From contig NZ_JAEUAW010000016.1 in the NCBI RefSeq assembly GCF_019511665.1, positions 21,518-85,517 of the forward strand: 64,000 bases of DNA, read 5' to 3'. This DNA is from Microbacterium jejuense (GTDB lineage: Bacteria; Actinomycetota; Actinomycetes; Actinomycetales; Microbacteriaceae). A model generated the notes under the pieces. The model was given only the letters and a program-made list of their open reading frames with translations, did not search any database and was not told the DNA's origin. Position numbers and translations under genes: made by a program. Below, in pieces: positions 11,204-20,764 of the stretch; positions within the stretch are counted from its first letter, which is position 1; each line of letters opens with the position of its first letter.

Positions 11204-12838
11204 CTACTTCAGGGCGTCGTAGAGGTCCTGCTCCATCTGCAGGTACTGGGACAGCCCCAAGCCCTCGAGGTCGTCCAGGTACGCCTGCCAGGCGCCGTCG
11301 TCGTCGATGTCACGCTGACCGGTGACGAACTCGGCCTGCGCCTGGGTGACGTAGTTCGCGATGTTCGTCTGCAGGTCGGCGAGGTCGGCGGACGTCTCTT
11401 CGTTCGGCCAGAGCTTCTCGGACGGGAACAGGATGCTCTCGTCGGGCTTGTACGGGTCGTACGCCTGCGTCGCGATGAGCAGTCGTCGCTCGTACCCGTC
11501 GGGCGAGTACACGTCCTCGGGGACGACCTGCGAGTTGCGGTACTCCAGCGAGTCCCAGTACTGCGCCATCGAGCGCCACGCGGCGTTCGACGTCTCGTCG
11601 TACGTGAGCGGCTTGAACGTCGGCTCGAGCTCGGGGTCGAGGGCGACGTCGCCCGGCTCGGCCGGCACCCACGCCTCACCCTCGGGACCCATCGCACCAC
11701 GCTTGTCGCCCTCGTCGGTGACGAGATAGTCGATGAGCTTGATCGCCTTGATGCGCTCGTCCTCGGTCGACTTGTTGGTGAGCGCGAACATGCCCAGCGG
11801 GTTCACCGGCGAACGCCACGTGGCCGTCTGCGTGCCGTCGGGACCGGCGACCGGCGCGACCGCGTCGTAGTGCGTGTCGCGGCCGTCCGGCGAGTCGGCC
11901 GTGACGAAGTCGTACGGGTGCAGGTCGACGGCCGACCCCAGGATCTCGGTCCCGGCGTTGTCGCCCAGGGCCTTGAGCGCATCGCCGTTCTGCGTGAACG
12001 CCGCGGTGTCGAGCAGCCCCTCCTCGGCGAGCGAGTTGATGTACTGCAGGCCCGCGCGCCACTCGTCCGACCCCGCGGCGAGCGTGACCTCGCCGTTCTC
12101 CATGACCATGGGCGGCGGGGTCCCGGGCGCCGTGTAGGGCGCGTACGTGAACGCCCCCATGAGGTAGTTGACGATCGGCTGCGTGGCCGAGCCGCTCAGC
12201 GGCACCTCGTCGGCGACGCCGTTGCCGTTGGGGTCGTCGTCCTTGAACGCGCGCAGCACGGCGCGCAGCTCCTCGGTGGTGGTCGGCTGCTCGAGGCCGA
12301 GCTTGTCCAGCCACGCCGTGTTCATCCAGAGCTTCGAGGGGAAGCTGCAGTGGTAGCACTCGCTCCACTGCGTGATCGCGTAGATGTGCCCGTCGGGAGC
12401 CGTGACCGACTCCTTCCAGTCCGGCTTCTCCTCGAAGCGCTCCTTGAGCGTCGGCGCATACTCGTCGATGAGGTCCTCCAGGGGCAGGAGCACGCCCTGC
12501 TTGCCGTACTTGAGGATCTCGCTGCGCGAGAAGGCGTCGACCCACGGCACGAGGAAGTACGCGTCGGGGTAGTCGCCGCTCGCCAGCGACACCTGTCGCT
12601 TCTCGCCCGCGACGCTGCCGTCGTACGTCGTGGTCTGCCAGTCGAAGTCGATGTCGAACTTCTTCTCGACCTCCTTCGTGAAGGAGTTGTCCTTCAGGGT
12701 GCCGTTGTCTCCCTGCGGGCCGAACGCGACGAGCTTGCCGTTGTCGGCGTCGCCCGCGGGCGCGCACGCCGCCATCGCGATCGTCATCGCCACGACAGCA
12801 CCGACGGCGGCGACGCCTCGGATCATGCTGTGTTTCAT
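11204..12838 (-). CDS. ABC sugar importer, extracellular solute-binding lipoprotein (LplA-like, family 1)
   Basis: Predicted 544 aa. A lipoprotein signal peptide ends in the lipobox AMAAC (about residues 22-26 counted from the ATG at 12838), then a large family 1 binding protein of the LplA/YtcQ type that is longer than maltose-binding proteins. Such proteins capture oligosaccharides, often plant-derived or host-derived, for CUT1 importers. The start at 12838 was chosen for the GGAGA site upstream; an in-frame start nine codons earlier lacks one. It is the last gene of a three-gene operon behind its two permeases, an order known for this transporter subgroup. Substrate unknown; the glycan-degrading enzymes nearby make an oligosaccharide plausible. 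Confidence 0.9.
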   Translation of the reverse strand: MKHSMIRGVAAVGAVVAMTIAMAACAPAGDADNGKLVAFGPQGDNGTLKDNSFTKEVEKKFDIDFDWQTTTYDGSVAGEKRQVSLASGDYPDAYFLVPWVDAFSRSEILKYGKQGVLLPLEDLIDEYAPTLKERFEEKPDWKESVTAPDGHIYAITQWSECYHCSFPSKLWMNTAWLDKLGLEQPTTTEELRAVLRAFKDDDPNGNGVADEVPLSGSATQPIVNYLMGAFTYAPYTAPGTPPPMVMENGEVTLAAGSDEWRAGLQYINSLAEEGLLDTAAFTQNGDALKALGDNAGTEILGSAVDLHPYDFVTADSPDGRDTHYDAVAPVAGPDGTQTATWRSPVNPLGMFALTNKSTEDERIKAIKLIDYLVTDEGDKRGAMGPEGEAWVPAEPGDVALDPELEPTFKPLTYDETSNAAWRSMAQYWDSLEYRNSQVVPEDVYSPDGYERRLLIATQAYDPYKPDESILFPSEKLWPNEETSADLADLQTNIANYVTQAQAEFVTGQRDIDDDGAWQAYLDDLEGLGLSQYLQMEQDLYDALK

Positions 12839-12897
12839 TGCCGGAATCTCCTTTGCCCGGGTCATTCGTGTGGTGGTGGGTCTGTGGGTAGGACGGG

Positions 12898-13890
12898 TCA
12901 GCCCTTGACGGCGCCGACCATGATCCCCTTGTTGAAGTACTTCGCGACGAACGGGTAGACGACGAGCATCGGCACGGTGGCGATGACGACGGTCGAGTAC
13001 CGCAGGAGGTCGGCGAGCTCACGTCGGCGCAGCTGCTCGGCGACGTCGCCTCCGCCGCCGCTGTCGTTGAGGACGAGCAGACCGCGCAGCACCAGCTGCA
13101 AGGGCTGGAGGTCGGCGTTGCGCAGGTAGAGCAGGGCGTCGAAGTAGGAGTTCCACTGCATGATCGCGTACATCAGTGCGATGACGGCGATGAGCGGCTT
13201 GGCCAGCGGCAGCACGATGGTCCAGAGGATCCGCAGCTCGCTCGCGCCGTCCAGCTGCGCCGCCTCGTACACCTCGTCGGGGATCGACGAGCGGAAGAAC
13301 ACCATCGCGATGATGACCTGCCACACGCCGATCGCGTTGGGAAGCAGCATCGACCAGCGGGTGTCGAGCAGACCGAGGGACTGCACGACGAGATACATCG
13401 GGATCACACCGCCGCTGAAGAGCATCGTGAACACGACGGCGCCGGTGAGCACCTTGCGTCCGAAGAGGTTCTGCCGCGAGAGCGGGTAGGCGATGGCGAC
13501 GGTGCCGGCGACGCTGATGAGCGTGCCGACGACGGTGTAGAAGACCGAGTTGGCGAAGCCGCGCACGATGGCGGGGTTGCCGAGCGCCTCGGTGTAGCCC
13601 CGGAACGTGATGTCGATGGGCCAGAAGAGCACCTGACCGGACGACACCGCGTGTGGGCTCGACAGCGAGCTCGCGACGATGTTGAGCAGCGGAAGCAGCA
13701 CGACCAGCAGGAACACCGTCAGCAGCACGTAGGCCACGACGACGAACGCGCGGTCGGCGCGGGTCTCTTTGATCTTGACGCCCCGCGACGCGCGGCGCCC
13801 GCGGCCACCGCCGAGCGACGGCGCGGCTGCCGCGCCGACGGCCGCCTCCTCGACGAGCTCGGCCTGCTTGCTGATGACGCTGCTCACCAC
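12898..13890 (-). CDS. ABC sugar importer permease (LplC-like)
   Basis: Predicted 330 aa CUT1 inner-membrane subunit with six membrane segments. The EAA loop that docks the ATPase is clear: EVYEAAQLDGASELRILWTIVLP. The C-terminal KGIMVGAVKG is typical of this subgroup. The GTG at 13890 is preceded by AGGAAG with a six-base spacing and overlaps the end of the upstream permease, so the pair is translationally coupled. A long Ala/Gly/Arg-rich N-terminal extension of about 50 residues precedes the first membrane segment. No ATPase gene lies in the operon; a shared MsiK/MsmX-type ATPase elsewhere is expected. Confidence 0.9.
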   Translation of the reverse strand: MVSSVISKQAELVEEAAVGAAAAPSLGGGRGRRASRGVKIKETRADRAFVVVAYVLLTVFLLVVLLPLLNIVASSLSSPHAVSSGQVLFWPIDITFRGYTEALGNPAIVRGFANSVFYTVVGTLISVAGTVAIAYPLSRQNLFGRKVLTGAVVFTMLFSGGVIPMYLVVQSLGLLDTRWSMLLPNAIGVWQVIIAMVFFRSSIPDEVYEAAQLDGASELRILWTIVLPLAKPLIAVIALMYAIMQWNSYFDALLYLRNADLQPLQLVLRGLLVLNDSGGGGDVAEQLRRRELADLLRYSTVVIATVPMLVVYPFVAKYFNKGIMVGAVKG

Positions 13891-14858
13891 AGCCCGCTTC
13901 CTGTGACCCGCTTGGACACGGTGTTGACCACGAGCAGCAGCACGAGGCTGATCACGGCGTTGAAGAGCCCGATCGTCGCGCCGAGGCTGAAGTTCGCGTT
14001 GAGGATGCCCGTCTTGTAGACGTACGTGGGGATGATCTCGGACGTCGAGAGGTTGAGCGCGTTCTGGAACAGGAACGCCTTCTCGAACCCGATGGCCATG
14101 ATGTTGCCGACGCCGAGGATCAGGATGATCGTCGCGGTCGGCATGAGTGCGGGGAGGTCGACGTGGCGGATCTTCTGCAGCCGCGACGCGCCGTCGATCT
14201 TCGCCGCCTCGTACAGCGACACGTCGACCGACGCGAGCGCCGCGAGGTAGATGACCGCCGAGTATCCGGTGGTCGTCCACAGATCGGTCGCGACGTAGAT
14301 GTGGCGGAAGAAGTCGGCGTCGGCGAGCAGGTCCACCTGCCCGGCGCCGAAGAAGCTGAACGTGCGGCCGAGGAGTCCGACGCGCGGCGAGAGAAGCAGG
14401 ATCGTCATCGACACGATCACCACGGTGGAGATGAAGTACGGCGCGTACGTCACCAGCTGCACGGTGCGCTTGAAGAAGCGCAGCCGCACCTCGTTGAGCG
14501 CGAGGGCCAGGACGATCGGCAGCGGCAGGCTGGCGATCAGCGTGTACGCCGCGAGGATGAACGTGTTGGCGACCAGGCGCGGGAAGACGGGGTTGCGGAA
14601 GAGCCGCTCGAAGTTGTCGAGACCGACCCACGGGCTCCCCCACACGCCGTCGATCGGGTTGTAGTTCTTGAACGCGATCACGGCGTTCGCCATCGGCACG
14701 TAGCGGAACACGATGAACCACACGATCGGCAGCAGCAGGAGCAGGTACAGCTGCCAGTAGCGCCGCAGACTGCGGGCGAATCTGCTGCGGCTGGTCGCGC
14801 GCCTCGGCTGCTCGATCACCGCCTCGGTGGGCGGGGCGGGCTCGACACTGAGCGTCAT
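13884..14858 (-). CDS. ABC sugar importer permease (LplB-like)
   Basis: Predicted 324 aa, six membrane segments, EAA motif SLYEAAKIDGASRLQKIRHVDLP. The N-terminal portion RYWQLYLLLLLPIVWFIVFRYVPM is typical of LplB/YtcP-like permeases. First gene of the operon: it has a good GGAGGATCC site before the ATG and its own consensus promoter upstream. It forms the membrane channel together with the next permease; the lipoprotein encoded last delivers substrate. Confidence 0.9.
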   Translation of the reverse strand: MTLSVEPAPPTEAVIEQPRRATSRSRFARSLRRYWQLYLLLLLPIVWFIVFRYVPMANAVIAFKNYNPIDGVWGSPWVGLDNFERLFRNPVFPRLVANTFILAAYTLIASLPLPIVLALALNEVRLRFFKRTVQLVTYAPYFISTVVIVSMTILLLSPRVGLLGRTFSFFGAGQVDLLADADFFRHIYVATDLWTTTGYSAVIYLAALASVDVSLYEAAKIDGASRLQKIRHVDLPALMPTATIILILGVGNIMAIGFEKAFLFQNALNLSTSEIIPTYVYKTGILNANFSLGATIGLFNAVISLVLLLVVNTVSKRVTGSGLW

Positions 14859-14877
14859 CTGGATCCTCCGGAGAGTT

Positions 14878-14905
14878 ACTTTACGTCGTAATATTATGTT
14901 GTCAA
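14878..14905 (-). promoter_or_regulatory. Promoter of the LplB-LplC-LplA importer operon
   Basis: On the minus strand: -35 TTGACA (14905-14900), 16-base spacer, -10 TAAAGT (14883-14878), about 20 bases before the start codon. The spacer contains the palindrome TAATATTA inside CGTAATATTATG, an AT-rich island in GC-rich DNA and a likely repressor site. It resembles the AT-rich stretch in the GH36/GH95 promoter. Confidence 0.6.
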
Positions 14906-14974
14906 TCCGGATTCCGCTACCGAATCATCCGACGTTTTTCGCGCGGGCCCTCCCTCCGCCGCCGCAAGGCGCCG

Positions 14975-15033
14975 CGATCGGACGGGCGCTGCTCCGCGTG
15001 CCCGGCCCCGGACGCTGCGGGCCCGTCGGATCG
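14975..15033. terminator. Inverted repeat downstream of the DUF892 gene
   Basis: CGATCGGACGGGC (14975-14987) and GCCCGTCGGATCG (15021-15033) pair at 12 of 13 positions around a 33-base GC-rich loop that can itself fold. It lies just past the stop codon of the leftward DUF892 gene and may be its terminator. The long loop keeps confidence low. Confidence 0.35.
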
Positions 15034-15040
15034 TGCGGCG

Positions 15041-15523
15041 TCAGCCGATGAGCTCTTCGAGCTTCTTGGCCAGCTCCTCGCTCGTGTGCGTCTCCTGGTC
15101 GAGGTTGTCGGTGAGCAGGGCGACCGCATCGGCCGCTCCCTGGGCGCGCGTCGCCAGGATGAGCGACTGGTAGGCCGAGATCTCGTAGTGCTCGTTGCCG
15201 AGCGCGGCCGACAGGGTGACCTGGTCGCGCAGTGCCGGCGCCGACCGCGCGATCAGCCCTTCCGCCTGCTTCGAGATGCCCTTCGTGCTGGGCGAGGCCG
15301 CCGTCGACTCCGGGATCTCGAGCACCGCGAACACCTTGCGCAGATTCTCGATCTGCTCCTTCGTCTCGTCGGCGTGATGGCGGAACATCTTCTTGACCTC
15401 GGGCGACTTCGCCGCCTGCTCCAGCTCCGCGAGCGCCGCGAGCGAATCGTCCTCCATCGTCATGGCGGTGCGGAGCTGGAAGCGGAGGAGGTCGGTGGGG
15501 GTTTCGAGCGTGGTCTGCGACAT
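15041..15523 (-). CDS. DUF892 (YciE/YciF-like) ferritin-like protein
   Basis: Predicted 160 aa, all helical, with the four-helix pattern of the DUF892 ferritin-like family. Glutamate/histidine positions that could bind metal are seen in FRHHADETKEQIENL, ALGNEHYEISAY and QETHTSEEL. Family members are stress-induced and of unclear function. The start at 15523 has AAAGGAA about ten bases upstream. The frame remains open far beyond it, but that extension is only the shadow of the glycosyltransferase gene. A TAGTGT box about 30 bases upstream may be its -10. It appears to be monocistronic. Confidence 0.85.
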   Translation of the reverse strand: MSQTTLETPTDLLRFQLRTAMTMEDDSLAALAELEQAAKSPEVKKMFRHHADETKEQIENLRKVFAVLEIPESTAASPSTKGISKQAEGLIARSAPALRDQVTLSAALGNEHYEISAYQSLILATRAQGAADAVALLTDNLDQETHTSEELAKKLEELIG

Positions 15524-15618
15524 GTGCGATTCCTTTCCGGATGCCGCGACACTACGGTGCCGGCGCGAGCCCGCCCTAGGGGTTGCACGATCCCGGTGCC
15601 GTGGGGTATCCCGCCCCG

Positions 15619-17250
15619 TCATCGGGTGAGCAGATACACGTCGCTGCGATGCAGATCGATGTGCTCGGTGACCTGGAAGCCGAGCGCCTCGAGCTCGGCG
15701 ACGCCCCACGAGCCGGGTCCCGCGCCCGCGTCGTATTCGACCAGCCACACACGCGAGACGCCCGCGAAGCGGCCCAGCCGCGCGGCGTCGGGGATGCTGT
15801 ACGTCGTGGCGTTCCACAGGTCGCTCTCGGCGTACGGCGTCTCGACGAGCACGTCCCGCAGGCCCGCGAAAGGGACCGGATTCGTATCGAGGGCCAGCCG
15901 CGGCCGACGCGACGGGCGCACCGAGTCGTCGAACACGATCGCATCGCCGGGCTGCGCGTGCTGCTCCATCGTGGCGGCGATGTCGTTCCAGTCCGACTGG
16001 TTCTTCGCGTACGGCGTGCGCTGCTCGACGTAGACGGGCGCGGCCGTCGCGAGCACCGCGACCAGGGCGAGGCCTGCGAGCAGGGCGCCCGGCATCCTTC
16101 TCGAGAAGCGGATGCGGCCGATCCGACGGATCCCGGCAGCCACGAGCATCGCGGCGGCCGGTGCCGCGAAGGTGCCGTAGCGCGGGGTGTACCCGGGGAT
16201 CAGGGCGTTGACGACCAGCAGGGTTCCGCTGGGGATCACGAGCCACGCCAGCGCGATCGTCTCGAGGTCGAGCCTCACAGGCGCAGAGCGCCGGCGGATC
16301 AGGGCGCTCGCCCAGCCCACGACCGCCACGAGGATCAGCGCCCACGCGATCAGCGCGAAGGGCCATTCGCCGAACCACATCTTGACGAGCACCATGTCGA
16401 ACGACACCCTGTCGCGGTCGGCGAGGAACGCGATCTGCTTGTGCTCGAGGGCAGCCAGCACGAGCAGCGGGGCGGTGGCGGCCAGCCCCGCAGCGGAGGC
16501 GACCGCCCAGTGCCGCAGGTGTCGCCGGCGCTCCGGGGCCAGCGCCAGCACGAGGCCGACCGCCACGACGAGCAGCGCCAGGTACAGGAAGACGTAGACG
16601 CCGACCGCCAGCACCGCCGCGTACACCGCCCAGCCGTGGCGTGACGGCATCCCTCGGCGAAGGATCTCGACGACGACGACCCACAGCAGCGTCGCCAGCA
16701 TCGCCGAGAACGCGTAGCTGCGGGCCTCTTCGCCGGCGTACGTGAGCCGCGGCAGGATGGCGGTGACGACGCCGGCGAGCACGGCGAAGCCGACCGACGG
16801 CCCGCGACCGCCCCCGGTGAGCCGCCCGCACAGCCACGTGACGGCCGCGGCGCACGCGCCGATCGCGAGCGCCGACGGCAGGCGCACCGAGAACGGGCTC
16901 GATCCGAACAGCCGCACCCACTCGTGCAGGCCGAGGTAGTACGCGCCGTGGACGGCGTCGACGTGGAGGAACATCGCGAACAGGCTGCCGAGCGGCCGCG
17001 TGGCCGACAGCACGCTGGCGGCCTCGTCGCCCCACAGGGACGGGATCCACGATCCGGCCAGGCTGACCAGCGCGGCGAAGACCCCCACGATCGCAGCGGC
17101 GCGTCCCAGCCGGAGGGGATCGACGCGGGGCGCTTCATGCGGCGCCCACGCGCGCTCCCGCAGCGAGTCCGCCGCCGGCGTCCGGTCCGCCGCCGGCGAT
17201 CCGGTGGCCGCGACCGGGCCCCGCTCGAACCTCTCCGGTGAGACGCTCAC
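15619..17250 (-). CDS. Membrane glycosyltransferase (GT39/ArnT-like, mannosyltransferase type)
   Basis: Predicted 543 aa, about 11 membrane segments after a cytosolic Pro/Ala-rich N-terminus of about 50 residues. The first extracytoplasmic loop carries the acidic GT-C motif WGDEAAS (about residue 73), where polyprenyl-phosphate sugar transferases have their catalytic Asp/Glu. Likely transfers a sugar from a polyprenyl-phosphate donor to a cell-envelope acceptor. The GTG at 17250 is six bases after CAGTCT with no usable ribosome binding site, suggesting leaderless translation. The reading frame stays open upstream to 17346, but that would overlap the end of the next operon. Donor and acceptor are unknown. 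Confidence 0.8.
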   Translation of the reverse strand: MSVSPERFERGPVAATGSPAADRTPAADSLRERAWAPHEAPRVDPLRLGRAAAIVGVFAALVSLAGSWIPSLWGDEAASVLSATRPLGSLFAMFLHVDAVHGAYYLGLHEWVRLFGSSPFSVRLPSALAIGACAAAVTWLCGRLTGGGRGPSVGFAVLAGVVTAILPRLTYAGEEARSYAFSAMLATLLWVVVVEILRRGMPSRHGWAVYAAVLAVGVYVFLYLALLVVAVGLVLALAPERRRHLRHWAVASAAGLAATAPLLVLAALEHKQIAFLADRDRVSFDMVLVKMWFGEWPFALIAWALILVAVVGWASALIRRRSAPVRLDLETIALAWLVIPSGTLLVVNALIPGYTPRYGTFAAPAAAMLVAAGIRRIGRIRFSRRMPGALLAGLALVAVLATAAPVYVEQRTPYAKNQSDWNDIAATMEQHAQPGDAIVFDDSVRPSRRPRLALDTNPVPFAGLRDVLVETPYAESDLWNATTYSIPDAARLGRFAGVSRVWLVEYDAGAGPGSWGVAELEALGFQVTEHIDLHRSDVYLLTR

Positions 17251-17305
17251 CCTTCCAGACTGCGCCGGAACCTCTGAGAACGGGCCGGGAATCCCGGATC
17301 GGCTC

Positions 17306-18850
17306 TCAGACCGGGGCGGCCGCGGTGCGCTCGTCGCGGCGGGCATGCCCGGCTGCGGCGATGAGACTCTGCGTGTACGGATGGCGGGCAGCGCCGAAGA
17401 TCTCGGCGGCGGGGGCCGTCTCGACCAGGCGGCCGTGCTGCATGACGGCGACGCGGTGCGAGATGCGCCGCACGACGGCCAGGTCGTGCGAGATGAACAG
17501 GTACGAGACCCCGGTGCGCTCCTGCAGGTCGATCAGCAGGTCGATGACGGTCGCCTGCACGGTGACATCGAGCGCCGACGTCGGCTCGTCGCACACGATG
17601 AGCGGCGAGCGGCCGGCGAACGCGCGGGCGATCGCGACCCGCTGCTTCTGCCCGCCCGACAGCTGATGCGGCAGCTTGTCGAGCGCGTCGACCGGGAGGC
17701 CCGTCTGCTCCACCAGCTCCTCCGGGGTGCCGTCGCCGTGCAGCAGCTCGATCGCGCGTCGCAGCGTCTGGCGCACCGTGCGGCGCGGGTTGAGCGACGC
17801 GTCGGGGCTCTGGAACACGATCTGCACCGGTGGCGGCGCGGTCGGGGCATCGAGCACGAGCTCGCCCTCGAAGGCGGTGACGCCGGCCACGACCCGCCCG
17901 AGCGTGGTCTTGCCGCTGCCCGATCCGCCGACGATGCCCAGCGTCTCGCCGCGGCCGATGCGCAGGTCGACGCCGTCGAGCGCCGCGTGGCCGGCGTAGT
18001 GCTTGCGCAGGCCGGAGGCGACCAGCAGCGGCGGGGCGGCGGCATCCACTCCCCCTCTCACGATCCCGTCGACCGCGGGGATCGCCGCGACCAGCCGTCG
18101 CGTGTAGTCGTGCGCCGGGGCGGCGACGAGGTCGGCCGACGTGGTGGTCTCGACCAGGCGGCCGCCCTCGAGCACGCCGATGCGGTCGCTGTGCGCGGCG
18201 ACGAGCGGCAGGTCGTGGCTGATCAGCAGGCTCGCGAACCCCAGCTGCTGCTGCAGGCGCGCGATGAGCGCCAGCACCTCGGCCTGCACCTGGCTGTCGA
18301 GCCCGGTCGTCGGCTCGTCGAGGATCAGCAGGCGCGGCCGGGCGGCGAGCGCCATCGCGATCATGACGCGCTGCTGCTGCCCTCCCGACAGCTCGTGCGG
18401 GTAACGGGCCGTCAGCCGCTCGGGGTCGGGCAGCCCGACCTCGGCCAGCGACGACACCGTCGCGTCGCGGGTCGCCGTCGCCGACAGCCCGCGGAGGCGG
18501 TGCGCCTCGGCGACCTGCGCGCCGACGGATGCCGTCGGGTTGAGCGCACGCGACGGCTCCTGGAACACCACGCCGATGTCGTCGCGGCGGTACTGCCTGA
18601 GACCGGCGGCATCCAGCGACAGCACGTCGCGACCGGCGACCCGCAGCTGGTCGGCACGCAGTCGGGTGCCCGTGGGCAGATACCTCGTGAGGGCCAGCGC
18701 GATCGTGCTCTTGCCCGATCCCGACTCCCCCACGAGGCCGTGCGCCTCTCCCTCCGCGATGTCGAGGTCGACGGCGTCTACGGCGGTCCGCCACCCACGG
18801 GCCACGCGATGCTCGACCGTCAGTGCGCGCACTGAGACGAGTCCGCTCAT
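17306..18850 (-). CDS. ABC importer ATPase, two fused ATP-binding domains (Dpp/Opp type)
   Basis: Predicted 514 aa with two complete nucleotide-binding domains in one chain (as in GsiA/YejF). Domain 1: Walker A GESGSGKST, signature LSGGQQQ, Walker B LLILDEPT. Domain 2: Walker A GGSGSGKTT, signature LSGGQKQ, Walker B LIVCDEPT. The second aspartate-preceding residue is Cys rather than Leu, which is tolerated in the family. It powers the peptide-type importer encoded upstream. The ATG overlaps the stop of the upstream permease (ATGA at 18847-18850). It is the last gene of the SBP-DppB-DppC-ATPase operon. Confidence 0.92.
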   Translation of the reverse strand: MSGLVSVRALTVEHRVARGWRTAVDAVDLDIAEGEAHGLVGESGSGKSTIALALTRYLPTGTRLRADQLRVAGRDVLSLDAAGLRQYRRDDIGVVFQEPSRALNPTASVGAQVAEAHRLRGLSATATRDATVSSLAEVGLPDPERLTARYPHELSGGQQQRVMIAMALAARPRLLILDEPTTGLDSQVQAEVLALIARLQQQLGFASLLISHDLPLVAAHSDRIGVLEGGRLVETTTSADLVAAPAHDYTRRLVAAIPAVDGIVRGGVDAAAPPLLVASGLRKHYAGHAALDGVDLRIGRGETLGIVGGSGSGKTTLGRVVAGVTAFEGELVLDAPTAPPPVQIVFQSPDASLNPRRTVRQTLRRAIELLHGDGTPEELVEQTGLPVDALDKLPHQLSGGQKQRVAIARAFAGRSPLIVCDEPTSALDVTVQATVIDLLIDLQERTGVSYLFISHDLAVVRRISHRVAVMQHGRLVETAPAAEIFGAARHPYTQSLIAAAGHARRDERTAAAPV

Positions 18851-19728
18851 CCGCGCAGCACCTCCTTCAGGTTGTCGGCCACGAGGTTGACCGAGACGAC
18901 GAGCGACGCGATCGCCAGGGTGGGGAACACGAGCGTCCACCACGCACCCTGCAGGTACGCACGGTTCTCGTTCACCGCGAGCCCCCAATCCGGCGACGGC
19001 GGCGCTGCCGCCAGACCCAGGAACGACAGCGACGACGCCACGAACACCGCACCGCCGATGCTCAGCGCCGCCTGCACGGCGACCTGCGGCCAGACGTTGG
19101 GCAGCAGCTCCCTCGCGAGGATGCGGCCCGTGCGCTCACCCTGCACCTGCGCGCTCGTGACGTAGTCCTTGCCCATCTCGACCAGCACCTCGGCCCGGAT
19201 GATGCGCGCGATGCCGGGGGCGAACAGCACGCCGATCGCGGCCGCCAGGACGAGCGGGCTGCTGCCGAAGGCGCCCACGATCACCAGCAGGAAGATGAGC
19301 GTCGGCAGCGCCAGGAACACGTCGAACGTGCGCATGAACAGCTGGTCCACCCATCCGCGCCGGTACCCGGCCACGAGTCCCAGAGCCGTGCCGAGCGCCG
19401 TTGCGATGAGGGTCCCCAGCGGGCCGATCAGGAGCGCCGACTCGGCGCCCGCCAGCACCCGCGCGAACACGTCCCGTCCGATCCGGTCGGTGCCGAACCA
19501 GTGCTCGGGACCGGGCGGCGCGAGCTTCACGCCGGTGTCGGCGAACGGATCGAGCCCGAGCCAGCGCCACGCGATCGCCACGAACACCCACCACACGATC
19601 ACGACGGCCGACAGCGTGAACGTGGGGCGCCGCAGCAGCAGGGCCCAGACGCCGCGGGAACGCGGGGGCGCGGCATCCAACGTCCTCGCAAGGTCGATGC
19701 GGTCTGCCAGCAGCACGTCGGCGGCCAT
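18847..19728 (-). CDS. ABC importer permease (DppC type)
   Basis: Predicted 293 aa with about six membrane segments. Typical DppC features are the N-terminal cytosolic arm, the GTDRIGRDVFARVLAG region and the short ATPase-docking loop EMGKDYVTSAQVQG. The start at 19728 is preceded by GGAGGGG; an in-frame alternative nine codons upstream overlaps the DppB gene and is less likely. Forms the channel together with DppB. Confidence 0.9.
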   Translation of the reverse strand: MAADVLLADRIDLARTLDAAPPRSRGVWALLLRRPTFTLSAVVIVWWVFVAIAWRWLGLDPFADTGVKLAPPGPEHWFGTDRIGRDVFARVLAGAESALLIGPLGTLIATALGTALGLVAGYRRGWVDQLFMRTFDVFLALPTLIFLLVIVGAFGSSPLVLAAAIGVLFAPGIARIIRAEVLVEMGKDYVTSAQVQGERTGRILARELLPNVWPQVAVQAALSIGGAVFVASSLSFLGLAAAPPSPDWGLAVNENRAYLQGAWWTLVFPTLAIASLVVSVNLVADNLKEVLRG

Positions 19729-19729
19729 G

Positions 19730-20761
19730 TCAGTCCCCTCCTGTGAACCGCACACGCGGGTCGACGACCATGAACGCGATGTCGGTCAGGAGCAGCGCGC
19801 ACAGCGAGATGAGACCGGTCACCATGACGCCGGCCGCGAGGATGAAGACGTCCTTCTTCTGGGTGGCCGTCACGATCAGCTCGCCGAGGCCCGGATAGCC
19901 GAACAGCGTCTCGACCACGGCGCTTCCGCCCAGCAGCGCTCCGAGATACACCCCGATGAGCGAGAGGGACGGGATCAGCGCGTTGCGCGCCACGTGCCGA
20001 TGGAACAGGCCACCGCCGTGAGCGCCCTTGATCACGGCCGTGCGGTAGAACTGCGAGCCCGTCGCCTCGACCACCCCGGCGCGGGTCATGCGCGCGAGCA
20101 CCGACACGTACGCGAGGGCGAGCGTCACCGCCGGCAGCGTCATCGCCCGGAGTCCGGGCAGCAGGCCGGCGCCGACCGCGTCGCCGGACTGGATCGGCAG
20201 CACGGGGAAGATGAGCGCGAAGACGATCAGCAGCAGAACCCCCACGACGAACTCGGGCACCGAGGCCAGCGACATCAGGCCGACGGTGACCGCGCGGTCG
20301 GTGCGCGAGCCCTCGCGACGGGCCTGCCATGCGCCGAGGCCGATCGCGAGCGGCACGAGGATCACGAAGGCGTAGAGCCCCAGCAGCACCGAGTTCCCGA
20401 GCCGCTCCAGCACCAGCGGCGCGACGGGCTCGCCGTACACGAGGCTCGTGCCCCATCGCTCGGTGACGAAGCCGGCCAGCCACGACAGATAGCGTTCGAC
20501 GAGCCCGCCGTCGAGGCCGTGGGCGGCGTTCCACTCCTGCACCTGCGCGGCCGTCGCATACGGGCCGAGGGCGTTGCGGCCGGGGTCGCCCGGCACCACC
20601 TGGATGAGCCAGAACAGCAGCACCGACACGACGAGCAGCACCGCGGGGATCTGGATCGCACGCTGCCCGACGAGGCGGCTGATCGCACGGTGGCGATCGC
20701 GCAGCACCGCCGGCCCCCGCGCGAGGCGGGGACCGCTCTCGAGGCGGGGACCGGCGGTCAT
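19730..20761 (-). CDS. ABC importer permease (DppB type)
   Basis: Predicted 343 aa, six membrane segments, with the DppB hallmark N-terminal region (VLLFWLIQVVPGDPGRNALG) and C-terminal VDPRVRF. It has an extra 30-residue cytosolic N-terminus with a repeated GPRLxxGPRL. It starts three bases after the solute-binding protein gene ends, so the two are coupled. Confidence 0.9.
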   Translation of the reverse strand: MTAGPRLESGPRLARGPAVLRDRHRAISRLVGQRAIQIPAVLLVVSVLLFWLIQVVPGDPGRNALGPYATAAQVQEWNAAHGLDGGLVERYLSWLAGFVTERWGTSLVYGEPVAPLVLERLGNSVLLGLYAFVILVPLAIGLGAWQARREGSRTDRAVTVGLMSLASVPEFVVGVLLLIVFALIFPVLPIQSGDAVGAGLLPGLRAMTLPAVTLALAYVSVLARMTRAGVVEATGSQFYRTAVIKGAHGGGLFHRHVARNALIPSLSLIGVYLGALLGGSAVVETLFGYPGLGELIVTATQKKDVFILAAGVMVTGLISLCALLLTDIAFMVVDPRVRFTGGD

Positions 20762-20764
20762 GCG

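Noticed and set aside
13891..14721. N-terminal extension of the LplC-like permease frame
   Set aside because: It is a shadow of the LplB-like gene in another frame; the GTG at 13890 with AGGAAG is the real start.
15524..17050. Long leftward frame fused to the DUF892 gene (669 codons in total)
   Set aside because: The upstream part is a frame-shifted shadow of the glycosyltransferase gene: Arg/Gly-rich and without any domain. The true gene starts at 15523.
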